Shown piece by piece: positions 1 through 8,523 of a stretch of 64,000 nt of DNA. The notes beneath the pieces were generated by a model. The model was given only the letters and a program-made list of their open reading frames with translations. It made no database searches and was not told the DNA's origin. Location: contig NZ_CP095742.1 of NCBI RefSeq assembly GCF_023078495.1, forward strand, positions 3,844,001 to 3,908,000, in the 5' to 3' direction. Both the position numbers and the translations under genes were made by a program. Each line of letters starts with the position of its first letter. Position 1 is the stretch's first letter. Source of the DNA: Luteibacter aegosomatissinici. Its GTDB lineage: Bacteria; Pseudomonadota; Gammaproteobacteria; Xanthomonadales; Rhodanobacteraceae.

Positions 1-187
1 AGCGCCGCACGGATTCGACCGGGTCCTCGCCAGGGTATAGGGTGAAGTAAAAACCCTTGGCGGTACGGTCGTATGACTCCGAATCGATCAGCCGGCCCTT
101 GTCGCTCCACGGCGTCTCGGCTGCGGCAATGCCGCATGCCGACATGGCGACAAGCCATATGCCGTTGACGACTACCTTCGATCGCAT
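1..187 (-). CDS. Secreted hypothetical protein, 5' part only
   Basis: The ATG at 187 opens a minus-strand frame that stays open to the window edge, giving 62 residues of the N-terminus. A purine-rich AAGGAAGAAGGGG lies just upstream and acts as the ribosome-binding site. Residues 1 to about 23 look like a Sec signal peptide: MRSK, a hydrophobic core (VVVNGIWLVAMSACGIA) and an AAA cleavage region. The mature start contains WSDKGRLIDSESYDRTAKGF and then a FTLYPGEDP stretch. I do not recognise the family. It is probably periplasmic or outer-membrane associated, and the rest lies outside the window. Confidence 0.6.
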   Translation of the reverse strand, partial: MRSKVVVNGIWLVAMSACGIAAAETPWSDKGRLIDSESYDRTAKGFYFTLYPGEDPVESVRR

Positions 188-345
188 CCGAACCCCTTCT
201 TCCTTACCGCATCGGTCAGTGTATATCGATGTGCCCACAGTTTGCGTAGGGGATCGCTGGCTGACATGGCGGCCGGGGGCTGTCATCATCCGGCCCTTGT
301 GCCGCCCTGGGCCGGGTTCCCCCGGTCCGTCCGACCGGAGTACCC

Positions 346-2013
346 ATGTCCCACCACCATATCCGCCGCGATGTCGGCGCCTTCGCCCTGATGCTGACCG
401 GCCTGGGCTCGATTATCGGCTCAGGCTGGCTCTTCGGTGCCTGGCACGCCGCCCAGCTGGCTGGCCCCGGTGCCATCTACGCCTGGCTCATCGGCGCGGT
501 CATCATCCTCTTCATCGCCCTCACCTATGCCGAACTGGGCGCCATGTTCCCCGAATCCGGCGGCATGGTGCGCTATGGCCATTATTCACACGGTTCGCTG
601 GTGGGGTTCATCGCCGGCTGGGCCAACTGGATCGCCATCGTCTCGGTCATCCCGGTCGAGGCCGAGGCCTCGGTGCAGTACATGGCCTCCTGGCCCTGGG
701 AATGGGCCAAGTGGACCAAGGACCTCTACGTGGTCACGGCCGGCCATGGCGAGCTCACCCCGCCGGGCCTGGCCATCGCCGTGGTGCTGGTCTTCGTCTA
801 TTTCTTCCTGAACTTCTGGAGCGTGAAGCTGTTTGCCAAGAGCAACACGGCGATCACGGTGTTCAAGCTGGTCGTGCCGGCCGCCACCGGCATCGCGCTC
901 ATCTGCACCAGCTTCAACAGCGGCAATTTCCACATCGGCGCGCACGGTGGCACGCACGCCATCGATATCTCCTCGATCCTCACGGCCGTCGCCATCTCGG
1001 GCATCGTCTTCAGCTTCAACGGCTTCCAGAGCCCGGTGAACCTGGCCGGCGAAGCCCGCAACCCGGGCCGTAGCGTCCCGTTCGCCGTCATTGGCTCGAT
1101 CCTGCTGGCTACCGTGGTTTACGTACTGCTGCAGGTCGCGTTCATCGGCGCCGTCCCGCCCGATCAGCTTGCCCAGGGCTGGGCCGCGCTGGAATACGCC
1201 TCGCCGTTCGCCCAGCTGGCCACCGCGCTGCTCATCAACTGGCTGGCCATCCTGCTCTATGCGGATGCCTTCGTGAGCCCCAGCGGTACCGGTGCCACGT
1301 ACACCGCGACCACGGCGCGCATGATCTACGCCATGGAGCGCAACGGCCACCTGCCCAAGATCTTCGGCCACATCAACCCGCGCTTCGGCATCCCGCGCCC
1401 GGCCATGTGGCTCAACCTGGTGGTGAGCTTCATCTTCCTGTTCTTCTTCCGCGGCTGGGGCACGCTGGCAGCGGTGATCTCGGTCTCGACGATCATTTCC
1501 TACCTCACCGGCCCGGTCAGCGTCATGACCCTGCGCCGTACGGCACCGGAACTGAAGCGCCCGCTGCGCATCGCCGGCCTGCCGGTGCTCGCCGCCCTCG
1601 CCTTCATCTTCGCCACCGAACTGCTGTACTGGGCCAAGTGGCCGCTCACGGGCGAGATCATCCTGCTGATGGTCGTGGCGCTGCCGATCTACTTCTACTA
1701 CACCGCCAAGAGCGGCTGGGAAGATTTCGCCCGCCACCTGCGCGGCGCCTGGTGGCTCATCGTCTACCTGCCGGTCATGGCGGTGATCTCGTGGGCCGGT
1801 AGCAAGACCTTCGGCGGCCATGACTACATCCCGTACGGCTGGGATCTGGCTATCGTTGCTGTGTTCGGCGCGGTGTTCTATTTCTGGGGCGTGTCCTCGG
1901 GCTGGCGTACGCCGATGGTGGAGGCTGCGCGCTTCCACCACGACGAGGAGCCGGGTGAACCGGTGCTTCCGCCGAGTGCGGATGAAGCCGAGGCCGTTAC
2001 CGGCCACCGTTGA
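346..2013 (+). CDS. APC-family amino acid permease
   Basis: A 555-residue inner-membrane transporter of the amino acid-polyamine-organocation superfamily. TM1 holds the unwound glycine motif GSIIGSGWLFG, typical of substrate and proton coupling in this family, and about 12 hydrophobic segments follow. A family glutamate region (LTYAELGAMFPESGGMVRYG) sits in TM2-TM3. The overall pattern is closest to aspartate:proton symporter-like permeases (YveA type), but the substrate cannot be fixed from sequence. The C-terminus is a charged cytoplasmic tail. The start is preceded by GGAG. A strong bidirectional terminator follows the stop and separates it from the convergent methionine operon, so it is probably monocistronic. 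Confidence 0.85.
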   Translation: MSHHHIRRDVGAFALMLTGLGSIIGSGWLFGAWHAAQLAGPGAIYAWLIGAVIILFIALTYAELGAMFPESGGMVRYGHYSHGSLVGFIAGWANWIAIVSVIPVEAEASVQYMASWPWEWAKWTKDLYVVTAGHGELTPPGLAIAVVLVFVYFFLNFWSVKLFAKSNTAITVFKLVVPAATGIALICTSFNSGNFHIGAHGGTHAIDISSILTAVAISGIVFSFNGFQSPVNLAGEARNPGRSVPFAVIGSILLATVVYVLLQVAFIGAVPPDQLAQGWAALEYASPFAQLATALLINWLAILLYADAFVSPSGTGATYTATTARMIYAMERNGHLPKIFGHINPRFGIPRPAMWLNLVVSFIFLFFFRGWGTLAAVISVSTIISYLTGPVSVMTLRRTAPELKRPLRIAGLPVLAALAFIFATELLYWAKWPLTGEIILLMVVALPIYFYYTAKSGWEDFARHLRGAWWLIVYLPVMAVISWAGSKTFGGHDYIPYGWDLAIVAVFGAVFYFWGVSSGWRTPMVEAARFHHDEEPGEPVLPPSADEAEAVTGHR

Positions 2014-2015
2014 CG

Positions 2016-2046
2016 AAAAAGGGCGCCCACTGGGCGCCCTTTTTTT
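2016..2046. terminator. Bidirectional intrinsic terminator
   Basis: A self-complementary GGGCGCCC (2021-2028) and its repeat (2032-2039) form an 8-bp GC stem with a 3-base loop. It is flanked by AAAAA on the left and a run of seven T on the right, so it works in both directions. It lies between the convergent permease and hom genes. Confidence 0.9.
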
Positions 2047-2063
2047 CGCCGACGGCAGCGCAA

Positions 2064-3128
2064 TCAGATCGCCAGCACATCCCCCAGCAGGGCCTGGGCC
2101 GTAATCTCCGGACCCGCCCCCGGACCCTGGATCACCAGCGGCGTGGAATGGTAGCGCGTGGTGGTGAGGGCGAACTGGTTATCCGTGCCGGAGAGGCGCG
2201 ACGCCGGATGATCAAGCCCCACTTCCACGAGGCCGACTCGGGCGCGACCGCGCTGGTTAAGGCGAGCGAGGTAGCGCAGCACCTTGCCGTTGGCCTTCGC
2301 CTCGGCGTGGCGGCGAGCGAGAGGCTCATCGAGTTCTTCCAGGCGATCGAGGAATGCCTTGGTCTCCACGCCACGCAGCGCCTCGGGGACGAGGCTTTCG
2401 ATCTCGACCTCATCGCTACCGAGTGCGAACCCGGCGTGGCGCGCGATGATCAGCAGCTTGCGGGCGACGTCTTCGCCGGAGAGATCCGAACGCGGATCCG
2501 GCTCGGTGAACCCCAGCCGGCGGGCATCGCGCAGCAGTGCGGAGAACGGGCGCGAACCGTCGTACTGGTTGAACAGCCACGACAGCGAGCCGGAGAACAC
2601 GCCCTCGAGCGTGAGCAGGCTATCGCCGCAGCGACGCAGCCGGCGCAACGTGGAAAGCACGGGCAGGCCCGCGCCCACGGTCGCGGCATCGCCATAGATC
2701 GCACCACCGGCGGAGGCCGCCTGCAGCGCGCGCCATCCTTGCAGGTGACCGCCGGCCAACGCCTTGTTCGCGGTCACCACGTGATAGCCACGGGAGAGCC
2801 ATTCCGCGTGGCGGCTCGCTTCTTTCGTGCAGGCGGTGGCATCGATCACCACCTTGCGCGCCGCGCCACTCTCGTCGAGCGCGGCCAGCAATGGCCCGTT
2901 ATCGCGGCCGTCACGGGCCTTCGCCAGTGCATCGGCGACCTCGGCGGGGCGCAGGCCATCGGCCAGCACATGCTGGCGGCGCGAATTGGCCGCGCCGACC
3001 AGGCGCAGCGAGTTCGCCGAGGGCGTGGCAAGCAGGGTGAGCAACGCACGACCGACCACGCCGGTACCGAGCAGGACGACCGCCGTACAGGGAGCCTCCG
3101 GGGAAAGGGGAGCTACCACCGCGTTCAT
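2064..3128 (-). CDS. hom: Homoserine dehydrogenase (monofunctional)
   Basis: A 354-residue NAD(P)-dependent oxidoreductase that reduces aspartate-semialdehyde to homoserine, the branch point to methionine and threonine. The Rossmann start is LLGTGVVGRALL (about residues 19-30). The family signature VVTANKALAG is near residue 120, and the catalytic domain holds EGVFSGSLSWLFN and GFTEPDPRSDLSGEDVARKL. Its length matches the C-terminal half of ThrA/MetL: there is no aspartokinase domain and no ACT domain, so no threonine feedback site is visible. The ATG overlaps the metB stop as ATGA, so it is the last gene of a translationally coupled metX-metB-hom operon. Control by SAM through the metX leader is therefore likely. 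Confidence 0.9.
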   Translation of the reverse strand: MNAVVAPLSPEAPCTAVVLLGTGVVGRALLTLLATPSANSLRLVGAANSRRQHVLADGLRPAEVADALAKARDGRDNGPLLAALDESGAARKVVIDATACTKEASRHAEWLSRGYHVVTANKALAGGHLQGWRALQAASAGGAIYGDAATVGAGLPVLSTLRRLRRCGDSLLTLEGVFSGSLSWLFNQYDGSRPFSALLRDARRLGFTEPDPRSDLSGEDVARKLLIIARHAGFALGSDEVEIESLVPEALRGVETKAFLDRLEELDEPLARRHAEAKANGKVLRYLARLNQRGRARVGLVEVGLDHPASRLSGTDNQFALTTTRYHSTPLVIQGPGAGPEITAQALLGDVLAI

Positions 3129-4321
3129 GCGCCGACCTTGCGTTTCGAGGTGATGTTGGCGACCGCCGAGGCGCGGGCAAGCGCGGCTTCGAGGTCATCG
3201 ATGAGGTCGTCGCCATCTTCAATGCCGATCGACAGGCGCAGCAGGTTGTCGGCAATACCGGCGGTACGGCGGGCTTCCGGTGCCATGGCGGCGTGGGTCA
3301 TCGTGGCCGGGTGGGCCACCAGGCTTTCGACGCCGCCGAGTGATTCGGCGAGCGAGAAATACTGGATGCCATCGACGAACGCCTCGATCGCATCATCGCC
3401 ACCACGCAACTCAAAGCTGAGCATGGCGCCGAATCCCTTCTGCTGGCGCGCCGCCAGCGCGTGACCTGCGTGCGAGGCAAGGCCGGGGTAGTAGATGCGC
3501 TCGACGGCATCGTGCCCTTCAAGGCGATCCGCGATACGGCGCGCGTTTTCTTCGTGCGCGCGCAGGCGCACGGCCAGCGTACGCACGCCACGCAGGGTAA
3601 GGAAGCTATCGAACGGCGAGCCCGTCTGGCCGTTGCAGTTACCCCACCACTTCAGCTGCTCGGCCACCGCCTGGTCCGCGGCGATCACGGCACCACCGAC
3701 CACATCGCTGTGGCCGTTGATGTACTTCGTGGTCGAATGCAGCACCACGTCAGCGCCCAGTTTCAACGGCTGCTGCAGCGCAGGGGACAGGAACGTGTTA
3801 TCGACCAGCACCAGTGCGCCAACAGCGTGCGCGGCCTGCGAGACATGGCGCACATCGGTGATACGCAGCAGCGGGTTCGACGGCGTTTCGATCCAGACCA
3901 GCGCAGGCTTCGCCGCCAGGCCTTCGGCCAGTGCCGTCGGGTCGTTGAAGTTGACGAAGCGCACGCTGAAGCGCCCCTTCTTCGCCCAGGCATCGAGCAG
4001 GCGCCACGTACCGCCGTAGCAATCGTGCGATGCGATGACCAGACCGCCCGCTGGCACCAGTTCAAGCGCCAGCGCCACCGCCGACATGCCCGTGTTCGTC
4101 ACGACCGCACCAGCGCCCTCTTCCAGCTCGGTCAGCGCTTCGGCGAGCAGATCGCGCGTGGGGTTACCGCTGCGCGAGTAGTCGTAGGCACGCTTGCGGC
4201 CGAATCCTTCGAACGCATAGTTCGTGGAGAGGTGCAGCGGCGGTACGACGGCGCCATGCTGGGTATCGGATTCAATGCCGGCGCGGACGGCGCGGGTACA
4301 CAGGCGGGTTTCACGGGTCAT
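3125..4321 (-). CDS. metB: Cystathionine gamma-synthase / acylhomoserine sulfhydrylase
   Basis: A 398-residue PLP enzyme of the Cys/Met metabolism family. It should condense an O-acylhomoserine with cysteine (gamma-synthase) or sulfide (sulfhydrylase). Visible signatures are the YSRSGNPTRD motif near the N-terminus, the DNTFLSPALQQPLKLGADVV region, and the PLP lysine in HSTTKYINGHSDVVGG. The C-terminal SLGGVESLVAHPATMTHA is typical of gamma-synthases. I chose the ATG at 4321, two bases after the metX stop with GGAG about 10 bases upstream. A TTG 18 bases further upstream is possible but lies inside metX. MetB and MetZ activities cannot be separated reliably by eye. Confidence 0.85.
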   Translation of the reverse strand: MTRETRLCTRAVRAGIESDTQHGAVVPPLHLSTNYAFEGFGRKRAYDYSRSGNPTRDLLAEALTELEEGAGAVVTNTGMSAVALALELVPAGGLVIASHDCYGGTWRLLDAWAKKGRFSVRFVNFNDPTALAEGLAAKPALVWIETPSNPLLRITDVRHVSQAAHAVGALVLVDNTFLSPALQQPLKLGADVVLHSTTKYINGHSDVVGGAVIAADQAVAEQLKWWGNCNGQTGSPFDSFLTLRGVRTLAVRLRAHEENARRIADRLEGHDAVERIYYPGLASHAGHALAARQQKGFGAMLSFELRGGDDAIEAFVDGIQYFSLAESLGGVESLVAHPATMTHAAMAPEARRTAGIADNLLRLSIGIEDGDDLIDDLEAALARASAVANITSKRKVGA

Positions 4322-4323
4322 GG

Positions 4324-5358
4324 TCAGAGGGCTCCGCAACAGTCGTTGAGTGCGTGACGCAGCACGGGGGCGAGCTGCACGGTTTCTTTGAGGAAGGCGT
4401 CGTGGCCGTACGGCGAATCCACGACTTCGAGGGTGGCGGTGCCGCCGATGCGGCGCTGTAGTTCACACAGATCGGAAAGCGGCACCAGGCGATCGGAGGG
4501 GAAGCCCACCAGGGTGGTCGGTGCGTGCACGCGCTCCGGCGCGATATCGTGCAGGTCGATCGATTCGGACAGCGCCAGGAAGCGCTGCGGATCAAAGCGC
4601 TCGACGAAGCGGCGGCCTGCGTGCTCCAGGTAATCTTCCACCGGGAAGTAGAAGCGGCCGTCGCGCAGTTCCGGACCCGCGGCAAAGCGGCGCGAGAACT
4701 CTTCGCTGCCGCGATACGTGGTCATCGCCAGCTGGCGTGCGAGCGCCAGTGCTTCGTCGGTGCGGCCCGATTCGATACCGAGGCGCACGATGCCACGCTG
4801 CACCGAACGCTGCGCCGTGGAGAGCGGATGCGGGCGATGCGCACCGGCGAGAAGCACGAGCGATTTCACCTTGTCGGCGTGGTTGGCCGCGAAGGCGAGG
4901 CCGGTCATGGCACCGTACGACGATCCGATGAACGCCTGCGCGCGGCCGATGCCCAGCTCATCGACGAGCGCGGCAAGCGCCGCGGCCTGGTCTTCACTGG
5001 ATACCGATTCCACACCTTCGATATCGGCAGGCACGAGCCAGTCGATGGAGAGGACGCGGCAATGCGACAGATCGATGGCACCGCCCTGGCTCACCAGCTC
5101 CTGCCACCAGCCCTGGCGCTCACGGCCCGCGCAGACATCGCGGGTGGCGGAGATACCACCCTGCACGATCACCGTGGGCGCGTTGGGGGCACCGCACCAC
5201 AGGTAGCGCACGTCCACCGCCACCGGCTCGCTGCCGTACTTGGGCGTGATGGACACGCGACGGGTACCACGCTGCTCGGTGAGATCGGCGGCGCCACGCG
5301 GTGCGGCGGTCACGGCTGCTTCGGAGAGGGGGATCACGGTGAGGGGCTCTGCTGGCAT
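4324..5358 (-). CDS. metX: MetX-type homoserine (or serine) O-succinyltransferase
   Basis: A 344-residue alpha/beta-hydrolase-fold acyltransferase that activates homoserine for sulfur assimilation. The nucleophile elbow is IGSSYGAMTGLAF. The charge-relay residues are in GFPSDRLVPLSD and SPYGHDAFLKE. The family motif VQGGISATRD is near residue 65. The frame can be read 57 codons further upstream, but that stretch runs through the riboswitch leader. The ATG at 5358 has AGGA about 8 bases before it and gives a family-length protein. Xanthomonad MetX proteins are succinyl-CoA users, and some relatives are described as serine O-succinyltransferases, so the true acceptor is uncertain. It is the first gene of the SAM-riboswitch operon. 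Confidence 0.85.
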   Translation of the reverse strand: MPAEPLTVIPLSEAAVTAAPRGAADLTEQRGTRRVSITPKYGSEPVAVDVRYLWCGAPNAPTVIVQGGISATRDVCAGRERQGWWQELVSQGGAIDLSHCRVLSIDWLVPADIEGVESVSSEDQAAALAALVDELGIGRAQAFIGSSYGAMTGLAFAANHADKVKSLVLLAGAHRPHPLSTAQRSVQRGIVRLGIESGRTDEALALARQLAMTTYRGSEEFSRRFAAGPELRDGRFYFPVEDYLEHAGRRFVERFDPQRFLALSESIDLHDIAPERVHAPTTLVGFPSDRLVPLSDLCELQRRIGGTATLEVVDSPYGHDAFLKETVQLAPVLRHALNDCCGAL

Positions 5359-5478
5359 GTCCGGGTTCCTGTCGGGATCGAGCCCTGCGGATACCTGTAG
5401 CCGGACTGCCAGGCGCGGTACGCGGAATCGCGCCCGGTCTGGACATTCCCATCTATCGGGTTGCGTGGCGAACCACGC
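5359..5478 (-). promoter_or_regulatory. Expression platform of the metX leader
   Basis: On the minus strand GCGTGG-TTCG-CCACGC forms a perfect 6-bp hairpin (5463-5478). It uses the same bases as the 3' side of aptamer P1, so hairpin and ligand-bound P1 exclude each other. Further downstream GTCCGG (5401-5406) is complementary to CCGGAC (5359-5364), directly upstream of the ATG, and would enclose the AGGA ribosome site in a loop. No U-run follows any hairpin, so the switch more likely acts on translation or Rho access than by intrinsic termination. Confidence 0.5.
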
Positions 5479-5562
5479 ACCGCAGGAGTTGGCACCGTTG
5501 CGGAAATCCGCAGGTTGCCCCGGCTTCAAAGGGCCTGTCCCTCAGCCGGTCTCGATGAGTGG
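5473..5562 (-). promoter_or_regulatory. SAM-I (S-box) riboswitch aptamer
   Basis: Read on the minus strand, the leader carries the conserved S-box order: TCATCGAGA, then GAGGGACAGGCCC, TTTGAAGCC, GGGGCAACC and GGTGCCAACTCC. These are the core of P1/J12, P2 with its kink-turn, P3 and P4. P1 is CCACTCATC (5554-5562) with GGTGCGTGG (5473-5481), pairing with one mismatch and one wobble. High SAM would be expected to lower expression of metX-metB-hom. The sequence match is strong even without a covariance search. Confidence 0.9.
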
Positions 5563-5650
5563 AACCGAGGTTACGCGCCGATCCACGGCGTGTCAACAGC
5601 CGTATAGACGTCTAAACCTCCAAAACCTTGCGAAACCATCGACAGGATCA

Positions 5651-5719
5651 CTGTAGGAGCGCGCTTGCGCGCGATGGGGCTTGCGGCAGGCCCCATCGCG
5701 CGCAAGCGCGCCCCTACAG
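5651..5719. repeat. REP-like long inverted repeat (GTAGGAGCGCGC family)
   Basis: Two 30-base arms starting CTGTAGGAGCGCGCTTGCGC are inverted around a 9-base centre and differ at one position. This is the most complete member of a palindrome family that recurs at 8499, 17403, 31304, 53065 and 57281, always between genes. Confidence 0.85.
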
Positions 5720-5790
5720 GGGCTCCGGCCCCGTCGCGGGCGTTTGGCCGTCTGTATGGGTTTGGCGGGGGCACGGGTTAACATCTGGGC

Positions 5791-6837
5791 ATGGCTACCT
5801 ACCCCACCTTAAGCGCCGGCATCGGCCACACCCCTCTCCTGCTCCTGCGCCAGGCCTCCGAGGCCACCGGCTGCGAGATCCTGGCCAAGGCCGAGTTCCT
5901 GAACCCGGGTGGCTCGGTGAAGGACCGGACGGCCCTGGGCCTGCTGGACGACGCCGAGGCCCAGGGCCTGCTCCGCCCCGGGGCCACCGTGGTGGAAGGC
6001 ACCGCCGGCAACACCGGCATCGGCCTGTCCCTGCTTGGCAACAGCCGGGGCTATCGCAGCCTCATCGTCATGCCCGATACGCAGAGCCGCGAGAAGATCG
6101 ATGCCCTGCGAGCCGCCGGGGCCGAGGTGAAGCTGGTGCCCGCGGTGACCTGGACCGACCCGAACCACTACGCGGCCACCGCCCGGCGCCTTGCGGACGA
6201 GATGAATGCCCAGGATCCGGGCAGCGCCTGGTTCGCCAACCAGTTCGATAACCTGGCCAACCGCCAGTGGCACGAGGACCACACCGGGCCCGAGATCTGG
6301 GAGCAGACCGGCGGGAGGGTCGACGGCTTTGTCTGCGCATCGGGCACGGGCGGCACCATCGCCGGGGTCGGCCGGGCACTGAAGGCCCTGTCCCAGGAGG
6401 CCCGGCAGCAGGGTTCCCGGCAAACGGACGTCATCGTGGCCCTGGCCGACCCGGCAGGCTCCGCCCTGGCCAGCTACGTGACCACTGGCGAGGCCAAGGC
6501 AGAGGGCAGTTCCATCACCGAGGGCATCGGCAACGCCCGGCTTACCGCCAATTTCCTGGATGCCCCGATCGATCTGGCCTGGTCTATCCCCGACACGGAA
6601 TCCATCCCCGAGATCCACCGCTTGCTGCGCCACGAGGGCTATGGCGTCGGGCTCTCCAGCGGTGTGAACATCGCCGGGGCCATCCGCCTGGCCCGCCACC
6701 TGGGCCCGGGCCACACCGTGGTCACCGTGCTATGTGACAGCGCCATGCGCTACCAGGCCAAGCTGTTCAACCCGGCATTCCTCCGCGAAAAAGGCATTGA
6801 GGTACCCGGCTGGCTGGCGGCGGCGTTCCCGGGGTAA
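5791..6837 (+). CDS. Cysteine synthase-like PLP enzyme
   Basis: A 348-residue fold-type II PLP enzyme. Such enzymes replace the acyl group of O-acetyl- or O-acylserine with sulfide to give cysteine, or run beta-elimination as cysteine desulfhydrases. The PLP lysine is in FLNPGGSVKDRTA (about residue 45), the substrate loop is VEGTAGNTGIGLSLLG, and the phosphate-binding glycine loop is CASGTGGTIAGVG. It has TAGNT where CysK proteins have TSGNT. The extended C-terminal region ends VPGWLAAAFPG. It is divergent from the SAM-controlled metX operon, which suggests a role in sulfur amino acid metabolism. No strong ribosome site precedes the ATG. Substrate choice (O-acetylserine, O-succinylserine, cysteine) is open. 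Confidence 0.8.
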   Translation: MATYPTLSAGIGHTPLLLLRQASEATGCEILAKAEFLNPGGSVKDRTALGLLDDAEAQGLLRPGATVVEGTAGNTGIGLSLLGNSRGYRSLIVMPDTQSREKIDALRAAGAEVKLVPAVTWTDPNHYAATARRLADEMNAQDPGSAWFANQFDNLANRQWHEDHTGPEIWEQTGGRVDGFVCASGTGGTIAGVGRALKALSQEARQQGSRQTDVIVALADPAGSALASYVTTGEAKAEGSSITEGIGNARLTANFLDAPIDLAWSIPDTESIPEIHRLLRHEGYGVGLSSGVNIAGAIRLARHLGPGHTVVTVLCDSAMRYQAKLFNPAFLREKGIEVPGWLAAAFPG

Positions 6838-6885
6838 ATCCGCGCTAGAATATGGGGTTAGCCCTTCGATGCGACCCCAGATTCC

Positions 6886-8490
<1,605 letters not shown>

Positions 8491-8498
8491 AGACCAAC

Positions 8499-8516
8499 GT
8501 AGGAGCGCGCTCCTAC
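8499..8516. repeat. Minimal GTAGGAGCGCGC palindrome
   Basis: GTAGGAGCGCGCTCCTAC is an 18-base perfect palindrome in the 33-bp gap between the convergent prfC and the reductase gene. It looks like a collapsed member of the REP family and may act as a hairpin barrier or terminator, although no U-run follows. Confidence 0.7.
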
Positions 8517-8523
8517 ACAAGCG

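Noticed and set aside
586-2007. Long minus-strand frame opposite the permease
   Set aside because: It is an antisense shadow of a clear membrane transporter and its translation is low-complexity, rich in Arg, Asp, Glu and Gly.
2010-3464. Long plus-strand frame opposite hom and metB
   Set aside because: It crosses two well-recognised genes on the other strand and has shadow-type composition, with no family signature.
5359-5529. N-terminal extension of metX by 57 codons
   Set aside because: It would translate the riboswitch aptamer and expression platform. The ATG at 5358 has a ribosome site and gives normal family length.
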